A DNA stretch of 64,000 nucleotides from Linum tenue (GCA_946122785.1 CAMGYJ010000004.1:16266150-16330149), one strand, 5' to 3'. Numbered from the stretch's first letter, positions 1 to 11,921 are shown. The notes: generated by a model from the letters alone, not told the origin. A program made the numbers and translations.

Positions 1-584
1 AATTGTGCGGAAATATAAATGGGACTTTGATTTACGTAGTTCTTCCTCACGGTGTGTGAGGCTTACATCCACGGGAAACCTTCTATCACTTTATTGATTG
101 ATTGATCGGCTTGGTATAACAAGCCGTCTCTTTATACCCTATGTTACAATCATCATCTAGGGTTACAGAGTTTGAGCAGGAGACGGAATGAGTGGCCGAT
201 GCGGACGTGGGTTGTGTTCGTGCATGGGCTGCATGCCTTTCGTCTGTTTTCCTGTACTTTTACTTCTCACGGGTACAATAGGATTGTCGATTGAATGTCC
301 TTGACAACTCGACTATTAGTGAACTGCCACGTTGGATTGGTTGTTGTGCTTTTATCAGATGTGCCTGAAAGGAAGGTTGTTGTGCTTCAACACTTATCTA
401 TGACAACAACAAAAATCCGTGGCCGTGGAAAAGAAAGCAACAAGGTCACGGACAGAGGTGTATCAACGCCACCACAGTCCACATGTGTGTATATATATAT
501 AATTATAAACAATAATTCAGTAAACATGTTTTTCATCCTTTTTCTCTCTTTCAATTCTAGCTGTTACCACCACCAGTCCCCCCA
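1..584. other. Upstream intergenic DNA, no gene seen
   Basis: I see no supported gene here. The short open frame at 295-594 has no recognisable motif and AT-rich low-complexity content. The first 150 bases look like the edge of a dispersed repeat, but no terminus or target duplication is visible, so I do not name it. Confidence 0.5.
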
Positions 585-596
585 CCATAAATAAAT
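584..596 (+). promoter_or_regulatory. TATA-like box upstream of the MATE gene
   Basis: An AT-rich CCATAAATAAATA stretch lies about 120 bases before the MATE start codon, which is a plausible spacing for a TATA element plus a short 5' UTR. A second TATA-like run at about 694-704 lies only a few bases before the ATG and is too close to act as the TATA box for this start. No transcription start can be shown from sequence alone. Confidence 0.3.
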
Positions 597-708
597 ATTA
601 AATAGCTCCCGCACTAGCTACTTAATCCTCGTTAAATAAGTCCTTCTTTTTGATCAATAGGGGTTAAAGAGAGAAAAAAAACCCCACATAGAGATATATA
701 TTATAAAG

Positions 709-3700
709 ATGGGGCGCGGAGGAGAGGAAGAAACGGCGGCGGCGGCGCTGAGCGCACCTTTGATCGGAACGACGGCGGCGAGAAGCGAGTTGGGGGAGGA
801 AGTGAAGAAGCAAGTATGGCTGGCGGGGCCACTGATAGCGGTGAGCTTGTTGCAGTACAGCCTCACCCTTATATCGGTGATGTTTGTGGGCCACCTCGGA
901 GAGCTCAGCTTGTCCTCTGCTTCCATGGCCACTTCCTTCGCCTCCGTCACCGGCTTCAGCTTGTTGGTATGTAGTTGATTTCCTCTCCTTTTCCTAATTT
1001 TATCTCCTCCATTTGAAATTCATGAGTTTCTGAAGCGCCCCATATATCATCAACATTTGTGCTTTTAAGATTTTGCCAACCACTGAATTGAAGCCTAGGA
1101 TTGGAAACTGGGTAGTAGAGAAAGCACTGTTTGTGAAACCGTAATGGAAAAGTATTTAGGATACTGTTGCTGTTTGATTAGTAGCATATCCTTAGATATT
1201 ATTATTGTTGATGGGGATGGAGTCGGGATTTAATTTGGACGTCGTGGTCCATATTTTTATTTGTTATCGCAAAAAATTGAAAAAAATGGTGGTATGTTTA
1301 TAATATAAGAAAAAAGTTGTTTTAATAATCGTACAATGTTATTTGAGATGATTATAAACACTAAAAATATGATCTAAAGTAAAAAATGTGTAACCTGATA
1401 TGTAGAAAAAAACAATAATTTGTAGTGCTACCACTGTGAAATAAAACTCGTCAATTTTCACTTTAGACCAGCAACATGCACCCTAGGGAAGAAGCAATTG
1501 CATTATATAATAATGTACACTTTTTTACTTTAAATAATAATTAGTTAATACCTAATTCCAAAATTCACAATACATTTTACATGTTGTATTCAAAATCCTT
1601 GAGAATTTGTGTAGCTCCGCCCCTCATTATTGAACTAAGGTAATAATTTTGATTAAGAATACTAAGATAAATAAATATTACCAATCGGGACATTGATGTG
1701 ATGCCAATCTTAGCCGAACAGCATATCATGAGTAGCTAGGTTGAGGTTGACGATATTTCACCTATCAATACAGACATTTCTTACGTATGGTATGATTGAG
1801 GATACTGTTAATTAGACTTTTTACTTTTTAGACACTTTTTTAATTTTTTTGGTCCAGCCCCCAATGTGACAAAGGTAGAAACGCCAAGGAATGAACTTTG
1901 TCGTATTAATTCAAAACGACAAAGACATCCTTATAATTAGTCGGGGGTGGGGGGCGGGCTGTGGATCGACGGGAGAAAGCAAAACGACACATGGGCCCGG
2001 CTGTTGGATGGTGCACGCATCTATCAGTGGGCCCATTCTCATCGGGCCGGCTTTGTTGATCCGCGGCTACGTGCCTCCAATAGTCGTAAGTCGTAATCGT
2101 AACAGCTTTTGTTTTCTTGTGTTTGAGAGTAAAACGGCAGCCTGCTAAAATCAAAATCTACGCACATTCCCCCACATGCACTTCCAAACCTCGTCTTCCG
2201 TCTGCAACTTTGCTTGCTGATTTGATAATAATTAATAAGATTAATATATACTTGAAGATAGCATAAACTTAGGATCATTGACCATGCTATCGCCAAACTT
2301 AGGATCATTGAAAAATTAAAATGAATTTAGAGAAATCCACCCAAATTCTCCTTTTGCCATACCTACTAGACTGTAAATAAGCCAAGCCGCTCGCAAGCAA
2401 CTCGACGTTCGAATTGAAAAAAACTCGTTCGAAATTCGGCTCGATATTTAACAAGCCGACTCGTGAGCCAACTCGTTAGTAAAGAAGCCAAGCTTGAGCT
2501 AGACCATGCTCGGCTTGATAAGCTCGTGAGCTAGCTTGACCCGGTGGCTTGTTGAGCTAAGCTCGCGAGCTGGCTTGTTTAGAGCTTGTGGAAGGATTAA
2601 TTACTCTTCCGAACATGAATATTATTTTTTTAATACGATTGTGTATGGAAATTAACAATTATTTTGAGTTTCTAGTGTTATTTTTACCATTTAAATTCTT
2701 ATGTTTACACATTTTTCAGCAAGAATGATTTCAAATCGAGCTTATATTGAGCCGAGCTAGTGCTCAGTTTGACAAGCTGTACTAATGAACATTTACCGAG
2801 CTCTACTGAGTCAAGCTCGAGCTAGATTATTTATAGTCAAGCCTAGCTCGAGCTGAATTATCAAAATTCGAATTCGAGTCAAACTCGAGCTGAAAATTTT
2901 ATAAACGAGCCGAGCTCATTTCGTTTGCAACCCTAATCCCTACATATTACTTTCTCATGGGCCAAGATTGTCGTCCAGCTAGCCCCGTCCATATCTCTAG
3001 GCCTCAGAAACCATTATGGATCTACAAATTACTATAAGCAAATGTCAATATAAGTGTTTTGCCACCTCAGCCCGTGCTGCTTACGGCTTACCCCGCATAC
3101 TTCGGATGGGTTAATTTGTCAAATCCCTTCTTCGCTTAAAATTGCAGCCGTTTTTATTACTGAACACGTCAGCCACACACTTGATTGAATTTTTTTTCAT
3201 ACAATCCCACTAACCCACGTCACCTACTAAAATAAAAATCACTGGTTGTTCAATTATTTGATGACATCTTGACAGATGAATTAAATTCGTTATTTCCCTT
3301 TTAGTTTTCCTGCTGCATACACTCTTTTTTCACTACTTTTTTATTCCAAATTAAGATTGTTCCAGAGTAAATAAAAAATCAACGTTAAAATAATTATATT
3401 TTTTTAGAAAAAAGTTTTGACTTACTACTGTGACTAGAAATGAGTTGGATAAAACGATCCACCACATCCACAAACTGATCAAGACACTGTGATTGTTTTG
3501 ATAGATGTGGTCGATCGTTTTCTCCAATTCACGCTAACTTAGAAGCATCATAGACGTACCTCAAAAAATTTATCGTGTATTAGAAGATTGAGTTTTTTCT
3601 TCTAAAATAACAATGATAGAGATTTGTAGCGGAAGGTCAACCGTAATCCTTTCGGTACTAAATTTCAAGTTACAAAATTTGAAGATATAGTAAATTAATA

Positions 3701-6700
3701 TTAGAAAAATGGAAGGATAATAGTCTATGAACTACTTTCTATCCAAGATGCGAGTTTGATTTCAATATGTTTTTTTAGATAAGGGTGAATTTATTCAATC
3801 GGAAAGAAACAAGAAGTTACAAAAGGGAATGGATCAGGTGAGTAACCTTATGGTGAGTAACCATGAGTAACCCGTCCACATCAGCATGAGATCAGCATAC
3901 TCTCTATCATTGAAAGCCTTTAATTTTTCCCTCTTTAATCTTTTACGGACGATTTCTAGCTCATTTTAAGTCGAAATTTAATTTTTTTTGCACAGTTAGA
4001 TCAGATTAATTGTGCTCTTCAAAATGATATCCACTTTAATATATTTTTCGAACAAAAAAAATTGAGCCATTTTTTACCAGCCTATACCATATGGTATTGA
4101 CTGGTATTGAAATAAAAGCATACCTATGTTTTGAAAAACGTACCATGGTGGTATGAACAAACCAATACTGTAGGATGGTTGAATACATGATAGTAGAAGT
4201 ATATTAATTGTAATTTACGACTTTTAACATTGTGTACCACACAATACCACCCCGTACCAGGGTGGTATTGTATGGTATTGTGTGCTATTTTTTGGTCCTG
4301 TAATTTGTTCACCCAGAAATTTGTAGCTCCAATAGATCATGATGAACTCGTCCCTTCTGTGCAAACGTTTTCAAAAACGAATTAAAAACGAAGAAGATAC
4401 CATACAATACCACCCCGTACCAGGGTGGTATTGTATGGTATTGTGTGGTATTTTTTGGTCCTGTAATTTGTTCACCAAGAAATTTGTAGATCCAGTAGAT
4501 CATGATGAACTCATCCCTGCTGTGCAAACGTTTTCAAAAATGAATTAAAAACGAAGAAGATATCATATGGTATGCAGTTGGTACCGAGAGGCCAGAATTT
4601 TTTTTCTTAAAAAAATATTGAAAATTGATCTCATTTTGTAGAGCACGGTGAACTCGTTCCATCTGTGCAAAAAAAAAAAAATCCGAGTTAAAACGAAAAA
4701 GATATGAGTCAATTAAGAAAGCTAGTGAAAATAAAAATAGTCTTTAATTCTCCATCCTTAGATCTGGATTTTCTAAATGAAGGGTCCAAATTTGGTTATT
4801 GATGAGTGCATAACCATGGGTTATGCACCCTATCTTGAGCCGTTACAAAATATGGCACGCATCAGATCGCCAGAAGTGTATCCGAAATGGGTCAAGAGAA
4901 AAGGAAAGAAAAATTTAGGGACAAGCAAAAGCCCAGAAAAAAACGAGACACCAGCAGGTGCAGCAAAAACAAGAAACAAAAGGAAGCAAATAGGTTTTTA
5001 ATTGTATAAATTAGAGACACCAGCAGGTGCAGCAAAAACAAGAAACAAAATGAAGCAAATAGGTTTTTAATTGTATAAATTAATATGAAATCATTTCACT
5101 ATAATAATAGAAATTCAATTTTCAATAGATTGATTAAATAGGTTTTTAATAAGACATGAATTTTTTTTATAAAAAAATTAAGAAAAGAGAATTTCGCTAA
5201 AGAGACGGGAGGGAAAAACAAAAAAAAAAATATTAATTAAGACGTTCATACATGGGGGCACTCAAGAATTTGATCTCCATCAACCGATTTGAAAGTCTAG
5301 GGTAATTGTTATTATATATAAAAGCTAATTCACATGGTTGTCCTTCAGGTTTATCGTACATGAAATTTATAATTTTTATCTTCAAATCAACATTTTAAAC
5401 TAAGTTTCGTTGCTTTAGACTTTCACTAAATTGTTGAATGGTAATGATTTATTTAATTAAATGAAGAAGTTTTAACTACTTACACATGCATTAGCAGATA
5501 ATATACAAATGTAGATGATTTCAAAAAAAATATTAATTGAAAGAAAAAGTATTGCCCGGCCAATCGGCCGGGGTCGCAATCTAGTAAGTACATTTATGGT
5601 GCTGACGGTTACGATGTGCAACGGGGTGGTCAGTACAGGACCACATCAGATCAAATCTATGCTTGAACTAGATCGTACAAAAATTTGATCTTTAACTTCA
5701 TGAATTTTATAATTATTTAAAATATAATAATTTGAAGCGAGATTTGGACCAACTGCAACATTGGTCTAGTCTTTTGTTCTAGGATATCTTCACTATTGAA
5801 CCTTGTTTCTCATGACTTTGGTCCTATCCTACTGACAGTTGATCCATGCAATTCCTCTTTTTTTTCGGGTTCATATGATCTAGCTGGGAATGTCAAGCGC
5901 CCTAGACACGTTCTGCGGACAAGCCTACGGAGCCAAACAGTACCACATGATGAGCATCCACACCCAAAGAGCCATCGTGGTCCTTTTATCCGTCAGCATT
6001 CCTCTAACCCTAATATGGGCCAACACGGGCCCAATCCTCAAGGCACTGGGCCAACAGGCCGACATCTCCGCCGGAGCCGGCACGTACGCCCAGTTCATGA
6101 TTCCGTCCATCTTCGCCTACGGCATCCTGCAGTGCCTCGTCAAGTTCCTCCAGACGCAGAGCATCGTCTTCCCCATGGTGCTCTGCTCCGCCGCCGCGGC
6201 CCTCCTCCACCTCCTCCTCTGTTGGCTGCTTGTCTTCAAGTTCGCCCTCGGTATGATCGGCGCCGCCATTTCTATCTCCATCTCCAATTGGGTTAACGTC
6301 CTACTCTTGTCGCTGTACATCAAGTTCTCCCCTTGTTGTGCCAAGACCTGGACCGGGTTTTCCCGGGAAGCTTTCAGAGATATCTGGACTTTCCTCAAGC
6401 TCGCCATTCCGTCCGCTTCCATGGTTTGGTAATTATTCTAATTAACGTTACATTTCAATTACAGTAACACAAAAAGGTACATGTCAATGTTGTAATTAAT
6501 TTTATATAAATGGGGTCTCTGTCTTTTAATTTTGTGTTTAATTTGAATGAATGTGCAGCTTGGAAATGTGGTCATTTGAGATGTTGGTTCTTGCTTCTGG
6601 CCTTCTTCCTAACCCGGAGCTCGAGACATCTGTTCTTTCCATAAGGTAATGAGATTCCTTGAATCTATAGATCAACTTATCTTAGCCAAATTGTTAGTAT

Positions 6701-9379
6701 AAACGATAAACTAAACTGATACTAAAGTGATACGTGTATTGTATTGTGTTAGTCAACCATATTAATTAATGAATAATAGGTGGAGTTAGACATAGGAATG
6801 GCAAATTATCCACCCATGGGTAATTATATCCAAACCCAAGTAGACCCATTGATAATGGGTTGGGTATGGGTGAAGTGCATATGGATTTGGGGGTTTATAG
6901 ATGGGTTTGGATAAGGTATGAATATTGCTTCCATAATCTAAATGGGTATGGGTTTGGATATGGATATCCATTTACTTGAGGGTGTTTTAACTACACATGC
7001 AAAAATTGGACATATTTGTAAAACTTGAAAATTTAGGTACCAAAATGTAAGACCAAAAAAATTTAGGTACCAAAACGTAATTTTCCATCGATATTTTGAG
7101 GACTTATATGAAAAAAAATTAATTTAGGTACTAAATATGCATATCTATTAAGTTTGGGTACCAAACTGTAATTTGTATTTGGGCATGGGTACAAACACAA
7201 ATCCATTTGATATAAATTCAACTCAACCCAAAGTAAATGGGTATGGGTACAAACAAATCAAACTTTACCCATATCCATCTATTTGGATTTCATACCCAAC
7301 CCAATTGGGTTGGATAGTAAGAAACCCATGGGTATGGGCGAAGTTGCCATCCCTAGTTAGACCAGGGCGGGACACACCAAGTTTTTGAGTAAAAATATAA
7401 TTAATATAAGATATATATAGCAAATGTTAGCGTACGACTGATGTACACATCTGAGTTAACACGAAATTTTAGTTACTGCACTATAGCTTATTTTTTGTGA
7501 TTTGATTGTCACTAAACTTATTTATAACACCCTAAACTAAACCCCCACTTACATCGATCCCTAATCAGACTCTCTTCTTCTCGCTTAATCTTACCCCCAA
7601 ACACAACTCATCAGTTTCGCTGCTCTCTCTTGTATATATTCTCTACCTCTTCGCCAAAGTGCTAACTAAATAGTGTAGACAATGAATGTATGTTATACTT
7701 CTTTCATAAATGAAAACATTGTTTATGAAAATGATAGTCGAGTAGTCAAAAAATAAATTTTCTACACATACATTATTTAGATATTTTTATTTTATGGTTA
7801 ATATTAATATTATTATTATAAAGGGACAGTTCTATTATCAACTCCCAGCTTCGCCACTGAGTTTATCATTATATCATCGAACAATTTTTTTGTTTTTTTG
7901 TTTTTTGGTCTATGTAGCCTGAACACAGCAGCAACGGTGTGGATGATCGCCTATGGACTCGGTGGCGCTGTAAGGTTAGTTCATCAAATCATCAAAGATA
8001 TACTGCACAATGTTTCATATTCCTGAAATGGTTAATCATCAATGTGAGCAGCACGAGGGTGTCGAACGAGCTGGGAGCAGGGCGTCCTGCTCGTGCACGC
8101 CTGGCGGTGATGGTGGTGGTCGGATTGGCCGTAGCGGAAGGGGTTTTGCTTGCGGTGATCTTGTTCTCAATACGCAATGTTTGGGGTCGTGCCTACAGCA
8201 ACGACCAACCGGTGATCGACTATGTAGCTCAGATAATGCCCATTGTTGCAGCTGCCAACTTTCTGGACGCCATCCAGTGTGTGCTTTCAGGTATATATGT
8301 TACAACTTACAATTACCACATGTTAGTGTTGTGGTATATGATCCACGATTGAACCTCTCCCAACAACTCGAGTTATTGGGATCAACTGGTTCATGACATG
8401 GTATCAGAGCCTTCTGTAACCGAGAGGTTTTGTGTTCGATTCCCGGTGACCCCCATTTGTTAAGCACATGGTATTCTTGTCTTCAGACCTGTGCAAACTT
8501 CAAGCCCTTGTAGTGGCTTTCGTTTGAGGGGACGTGTTAGTGTTGTGGTATATGATCCACGATTGAACCTCTCCCAACAACTCGAGTTATTGGGATCAAC
8601 TGGTTCATGACACCACAGATTAAAGTTGTATAACCAAGTGTTAGCTGTTCAGTCCGTGATATGGGTGTTGATATGATGAATTGAATCCGATTATCTGTCG
8701 CCGACTAAAAGTCAAGGGATTTCATTGTTTGGTGAGCGAGTAGGGGGTTCAGGGGCGAAGCGCCAGGTTAGGGAGCTCGGGGGAGCAAGCTAAGGTTCCC
8801 ACAATCTATAGTGTATTGGGTTAGGTTTAGGATTAGACCCCGTTTAGAAAAGTACTATATATACTTCTCAATCCCTCTATAATCTGGAATATTGTCAAGT
8901 ATATTGTATAAATGAATCACGTAAATATAAGGGTTTTTTTTTTAATTTTTTACATTATCGATAATACCGATCCGTTTTTTAACGATTGCTTTGTTGTTTT
9001 TATGTATCAGGGACGGCTAGGGGATGCGGTTGGCAGGAGATTGGAGCGTATATAAACCTGGGATCGTATTACATCGTGGGAATACCATGTGGTATTTTGT
9101 TTGCCTTTGTTCTTCACATTGGTGGAAAGGGTCTGTACGTCGGGATCTTATGTGCTTTGGTGGTGCAAGGAATTCTGCTTGCCATCATTACCATTCGCAC
9201 CAACTGGGAACAAGAAGTAAGTGTGCCAACACAAGCTTTCATACACGTTTATATGTATGTTAATTACACCAAATTACTCATGGTTTGTTGTTTGCTCTTT
9301 TTCCATATTTTGTTTACAGGCAAAGAAGGCTAGTGATAGAGTTCATGATACCACGATGCCGGTGGAGAGATTGTCGTGA
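709..9379 (+). CDS. MATE/DTX multidrug and toxin efflux transporter, seven exons
   Basis: Exons at 709-966, 5884-6428, 6559-6645, 7918-7974, 8052-8290, 9011-9216 and 9320-9379 join with GT-AG sites in continuous frame to 483 residues, the usual length for plant DETOXIFICATION proteins. These are membrane antiporters that export organic compounds in exchange for H+ or Na+. The N-terminal 40 residues are soluble, followed by about 12 hydrophobic segments. Family marks seen: [18 protein letters not shown] in exon 1, [13 protein letters not shown] at the start of exon 2, [13 protein letters not shown] in exon 4, [11 protein letters not shown] in exon 5 and GTARGCGWQ at the start of exon 6. The motifs fit the DTX10-19-like plant group; substrate and membrane cannot be read from sequence. 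Intron 1 is 4.9 kb and, like introns 3 and 5, carries transposons, yet no exon is damaged. I chose the ATG at 709 because it heads the only frame leading into the first membrane segment. Confidence 0.93.
2367..2935. mobile_element. hAT-type MITE in MATE intron 1
   Basis: The ends are inverted: TAGACTGTAAATAAGCCAAGC on the left matches GAGCTCATTTCGTTTGCAACCCTA on the right with mismatches. The interior is rich in GAGCTCG/CGAGCTC words. Flanking 8-mers ATACCTAC (2359-2366) and ATCCCTAC (2936-2943) match at 7 of 8, as expected for an aged hAT target duplication. There is no coding capacity. A relative lies at 49425. Confidence 0.75.
3442..3530. repeat. Imperfect inverted repeat, 27-base arms
   Basis: Arms at 3442-3468 and 3504-3530 are complementary with three mismatches around a 35-base loop. 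It could be a miniature foldback element or simply a hairpin in the intron RNA. No target duplication is visible. Confidence 0.6.
3769..3835 (-). mobile_element. Possible 3' end of a retroposed element (minus strand)
   Basis: Read on the minus strand, the segment ends in a poly(A)-like run (T7 at 3771-3777 on plus) after an AATAAATT-type signal. This resembles the 3' tail of a LINE or SINE of a different family from the three LINE copies elsewhere. No coding or target duplication supports it. Confidence 0.25.
4235..4560. repeat. Two tandem 163-bp units
   Basis: Units 4235-4397 and 4398-4560 are near-identical. Each opens with a palindromic block in which ACAATACCACCCCGTACC is followed by its complement. 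The TACC/GGTA-rich sequence resembles degraded material at 55.2-56.1 kb, so the units probably derive from one dispersed repeat family that duplicated locally. Confidence 0.8.
4945..5082. repeat. Two tandem 69-bp units
   Basis: Units 4945-5013 and 5014-5082 both begin GAGACACCAGCAGGTGCAGC and differ at one base (AGGAAG versus ATGAAG), so the duplication is recent. It lies just upstream of the Helitron terminus in intron 1. Confidence 0.9.
5300..5584 (+). mobile_element. Small non-autonomous Helitron, 3' end clear
   Basis: The 3' end has the Helitron signature: a perfect 7-bp GC hairpin (CCCGGCC, loop AATC, GGCCGGG; 5555-5572), an 8-base spacer and CTAG at 5581-5584, followed by T. The 5' end is less certain. 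A TATTATATATAAAAGC stretch at 5311-5326 resembles the head of short plant Helitrons, which would put the start near 5300. No coding sequence. Confidence 0.7.
6792..7354. mobile_element. hAT-type MITE in MATE intron 3
   Basis: Inverted ends (ATAGGAATGGCAA and TTGCCATCCCT) enclose a palindrome-rich interior of CCATGGGTA words. A perfect 8-bp target duplication, AGTTAGAC, flanks it at 6784-6791 and 7355-7362. It carries no gene. Confidence 0.9.
8321..8612 (+). mobile_element. Intact 292-bp TRIM retroelement in MATE intron 5
   Basis: Two 78-bp direct terminal repeats (8321-8398 and 8535-8612) are identical, start with TG and end with CA. The primer-binding site TGGTATCAGAGCC (initiator tRNA-Met type) follows the left repeat directly, and a purine tract TTGAGGGGACG precedes the right one. 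A 5-bp target duplication CCACA flanks the element (8316-8320, 8613-8617). With no gag or pol, it must depend on another element's enzymes. Identical repeats point to a recent insertion. Confidence 0.95.
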
Positions 9380-9571
9380 TAATATAATTGATGATGGGCG
9401 GTGATATTAGATGTATGCTATCACGACGACTCGATTTTCTCATTTTTTGTATTGTTTTCTCTTTTCAAAGGATGTTCTGAGAATTGTTGGAGCTGTATTG
9501 AAATATAGTGAGATTAAACTTCTCACGTATATATGTGAGTCATTGGATTTGTCTTTTCATATAGGTATAAA

Positions 9572-10252
9572 TTAGTGGCGGACCCATGAATTTTGTATAG
9601 GGGTGTCCTCTTTTAAAAAAATAAATTAAATGAAAATAATAATTATTAAATAAGAAAATACATGACTCGTACAAGTTAAAAAAATTCTATGATGTGTTTC
9701 ATATTAGAAAATAATTGTAGAATATATTTGATGTATACATTGCACAAAAAAAAACATTTATTTGTATATCTACTAGACAATTATTCATGAATTGATCACA
9801 TATTCGATTTCTAAACTTGTTCTTGATGTAACCCAAAGTTGAAAAAACTCTTTCAACACTTGTCGTACAACCATAAAATCAATACAAATTAAGGCTAGCT
9901 TGAAATTAGTTTAATTGTTAGGTTTTGAAAAATATTAGAGATAGGAAATGACATTTTACTATTACGCAGTGTTTAAAATCAAACAATAAATGAGTTGTAG
10001 CCTAATGGAAATTATGTTGACTAATAATAATTGTGTCCTAGGTTTGAGTTATTCAAACTACCACTTAATATTCCCATACGCAATTTAAAAAATTTGAGTA
10101 GCATAATCATTTTTTTCAAATTTCAGGGGTGTCCCTCAATATCAATTATAAATTTTTTGTCCATACGTAAATTACCATCGGGGGTTGAAAAATAATTTCC
10201 CAAAATTTAGGGTTGTCCCCGGACACCCTCAAAGTGCCCTGGGTCCGCCCCT
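9572..10252 (-). mobile_element. Internally deleted hAT element with transposase C-terminal remnant
   Basis: The termini TTAGTGGCGGACCC and GGGTCCGCCCCT are inverted, and a perfect 8-bp duplication GGTATAAA lies at 9564-9571 and 10253-10260. On the minus strand around 9745-9870, a frame reads VERVFSTLGYIKNKFRNR, the C-terminal dimerisation region of hAT transposases of the zinc-finger MYM/TTF type, without the catalytic DDE part. It inserted about 190 bases past the MATE stop codon. Confidence 0.85.
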
Positions 10253-10260
10253 GGTATAAA

Positions 10261-10784
10261 TGGACCTTGTTAGTAAAAGATTTTGGATGGTGTTTCCAAT
10301 AAAAGACGTGATATGTAGTGTAGATGTGTTTAGTAACGTTATAGTACATGAAAGTTAAATTAACTAAGTCCAATTAGTTGAAAGATGAAATTTTCAAAAT
10401 ATAATAGGTTTTAAGACAAATCCAAGTAAAACATGTCAAGAATGGGACCCGGATAGGACGAGTCAGGGTAGAAATAGTACTCATAACCTGTCTCACACTA
10501 TTGCGAGTCGAATACTATCCGAGTCGGGGTCGAGTACTACCCTATGAGACGGGTTCAAATTGTCATATGCCCAAGTCATGACATTTTAATATGCGGCAAG
10601 CGGATGACATGCATGCTCACAGTAGTGGCTGGGTAGAACAGATTATAGTTGGTGGTGGTTAGTGGTAACTTTGAAAGAGAGAGAGATGGGGAGAGAGAGA
10701 AAAGTGTGGTGGGGTGGCTTCGTGATTGGGATACTTAGGAATTAGGATGGCCCGCTTTCAAAATGTGGAAAGAGTGGCCTTTAA
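10261..10784. other. Intergenic, degraded repeats
   Basis: I see no gene. There are short GAGTC/GACTC inverted words around 10440-10560 that look like a decayed MITE, and a GA-rich run near 10675-10702. Confidence 0.4.
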
Positions 10785-11921
10785 CCCACTTTCAAAATTA
10801 TCGTGGTCAAAGGGGCAATTGGCGTGGTGTCCGTTTGTGGCCGCGCTCGCCAGGGGAAAAGCTTCATCTTGAATCAGGTTAGTTCGCTGCCCTCTGGTTC
10901 GAGTTCTTTACAGATTTGCCGACTGGAAGGGAAATGCTGTGACGGGTGGAATCTTTCTGGAATGGTGTTTGTAGTTTGGAAGAGAAATAGTCGCTTGTTG
11001 TGGCACTCGGGCGCTAATTTTGTTTTTCTAGGGTTTGAGAATTGCTATGGTATATGCATTATCAGTGGTATGTAAAGAATCAAACTTGGTTGAACCTATA
11101 ATTTGCAACTTGCGGCAAAATCGGTGCCGGTATGTAATCTTTCAATTCTGGCTCCAATATAGGCGCCAAGGGCTTCAGACTTCCAGTTAGAACAATGCAA
11201 TTACATTCCAAACAATCTCCTGATTGTTTTTCTAGTTTTGAACTGGTCTAGATATTTGATCCGTCAAACACATTTCTCATGTGATTATGTATCTGGTGCG
11301 GCGCACTGTCTAGGAGTACTGGAATCACTTGTCATTTAGTTTCATAATGAAGTCGATAGAGAGGAATATACGGGATCGTTAGCTCGTAATGAAGTCAATG
11401 GCGGTCTTTTTGACGAATGTAATATAACGATCAAGATTTGAGTCAAAGGTTTGTTACGACTTACGAATATCTATTCTAATATCTTGCTTTGGTTCTGTTT
11501 TATGTAGCTCCTTGGGAGGAGTGTTGGATTTCAAGTAGCTTCGACTCATCGGCCGTTTACTAATGGGCTCCGGTTATGTTGTGCTCCCTTAAAGAGAACT
11601 GGTCTTGATGGCACAAAGTATAATCTATTACTCCTAGATACTGAAGGAATTGATGCTTATGATCAAACGGTAAGTATCCATCTTTTTAACTCGAGGAATA
11701 TATATGGCTGTCACCTGATCTACTGTGTCCTGCATTTCTCGTGGATCTGATTTCACTCTATGCCCTTTCAATGAATTCTCTCCCTTCTGCTTCTCACCTG
11801 AATAATGCTTTCTTCCCATGTTTTTGATTGCCTGTCCTTTTGGTTTTGTTGACAGGGAACGTACATTGCTCAGTTATTCTCCTTGGCTGTACTCTTATCT
11901 AGCATGCTCATCTGTAATCAG
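10785..11921 (+). pseudogene. Truncated guanylate-binding protein (GBP-type GTPase) fragment
   Basis: Three exons with GT-AG joints (about 10785-10877, 11508-11669, 11856-11921) read like the plant GBP GTPase domain: IGVVSVCGRARQGKSFILNQ (P-loop GRARQGKS), then VASTHRP, then LLLLDTEGIDAYDQT (DTEG switch II), then FSLAVLLSSM. The family acts in membrane or stress GTPase functions. The coding frame is open only from 10785, after a stop codon, with no start or N-terminus. The exon expected next, after the NQ codons, is not found in the following 1.3 kb. The conserved CTKG-type motif after VASTHRP reads FTNG. It is a 5'- and 3'-truncated copy, probably captured or left by rearrangement. Confidence 0.8.

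Larger units (their letters stand above)
967..5883 (+). other. Intron 1 of the MATE gene, transposon-loaded
   Basis: The 4.9-kb intron has donor GTATGT and acceptor AG just before a codon-phase-0 exon. It holds an hAT MITE (2367-2935), an inverted repeat (3442-3530), a possible LINE tail (3769-3835), two tandem duplications and a Helitron 3' end (5584). The remaining parts (967-2366, 2944-3441, 4561-4944, 5585-5883) are AT-rich and I see no gene in them. Confidence 0.75.

Noticed and set aside
295..594. 99-codon open frame upstream of the MATE gene
   Set aside because: No motif, no promoter context, low-complexity Ile/Asn-rich stretch; chance open frame.
4777..5001. 74-codon frame in MATE intron 1
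   Set aside because: It lies in the intron and ends in the 69-bp duplication; Lys-rich composition without a motif.
5796..6296. 166-codon frame overlapping MATE exon 2
   Set aside because: It is the shadow of the GC-rich exon in another frame; the MATE frame has clear family motifs and splice continuity.
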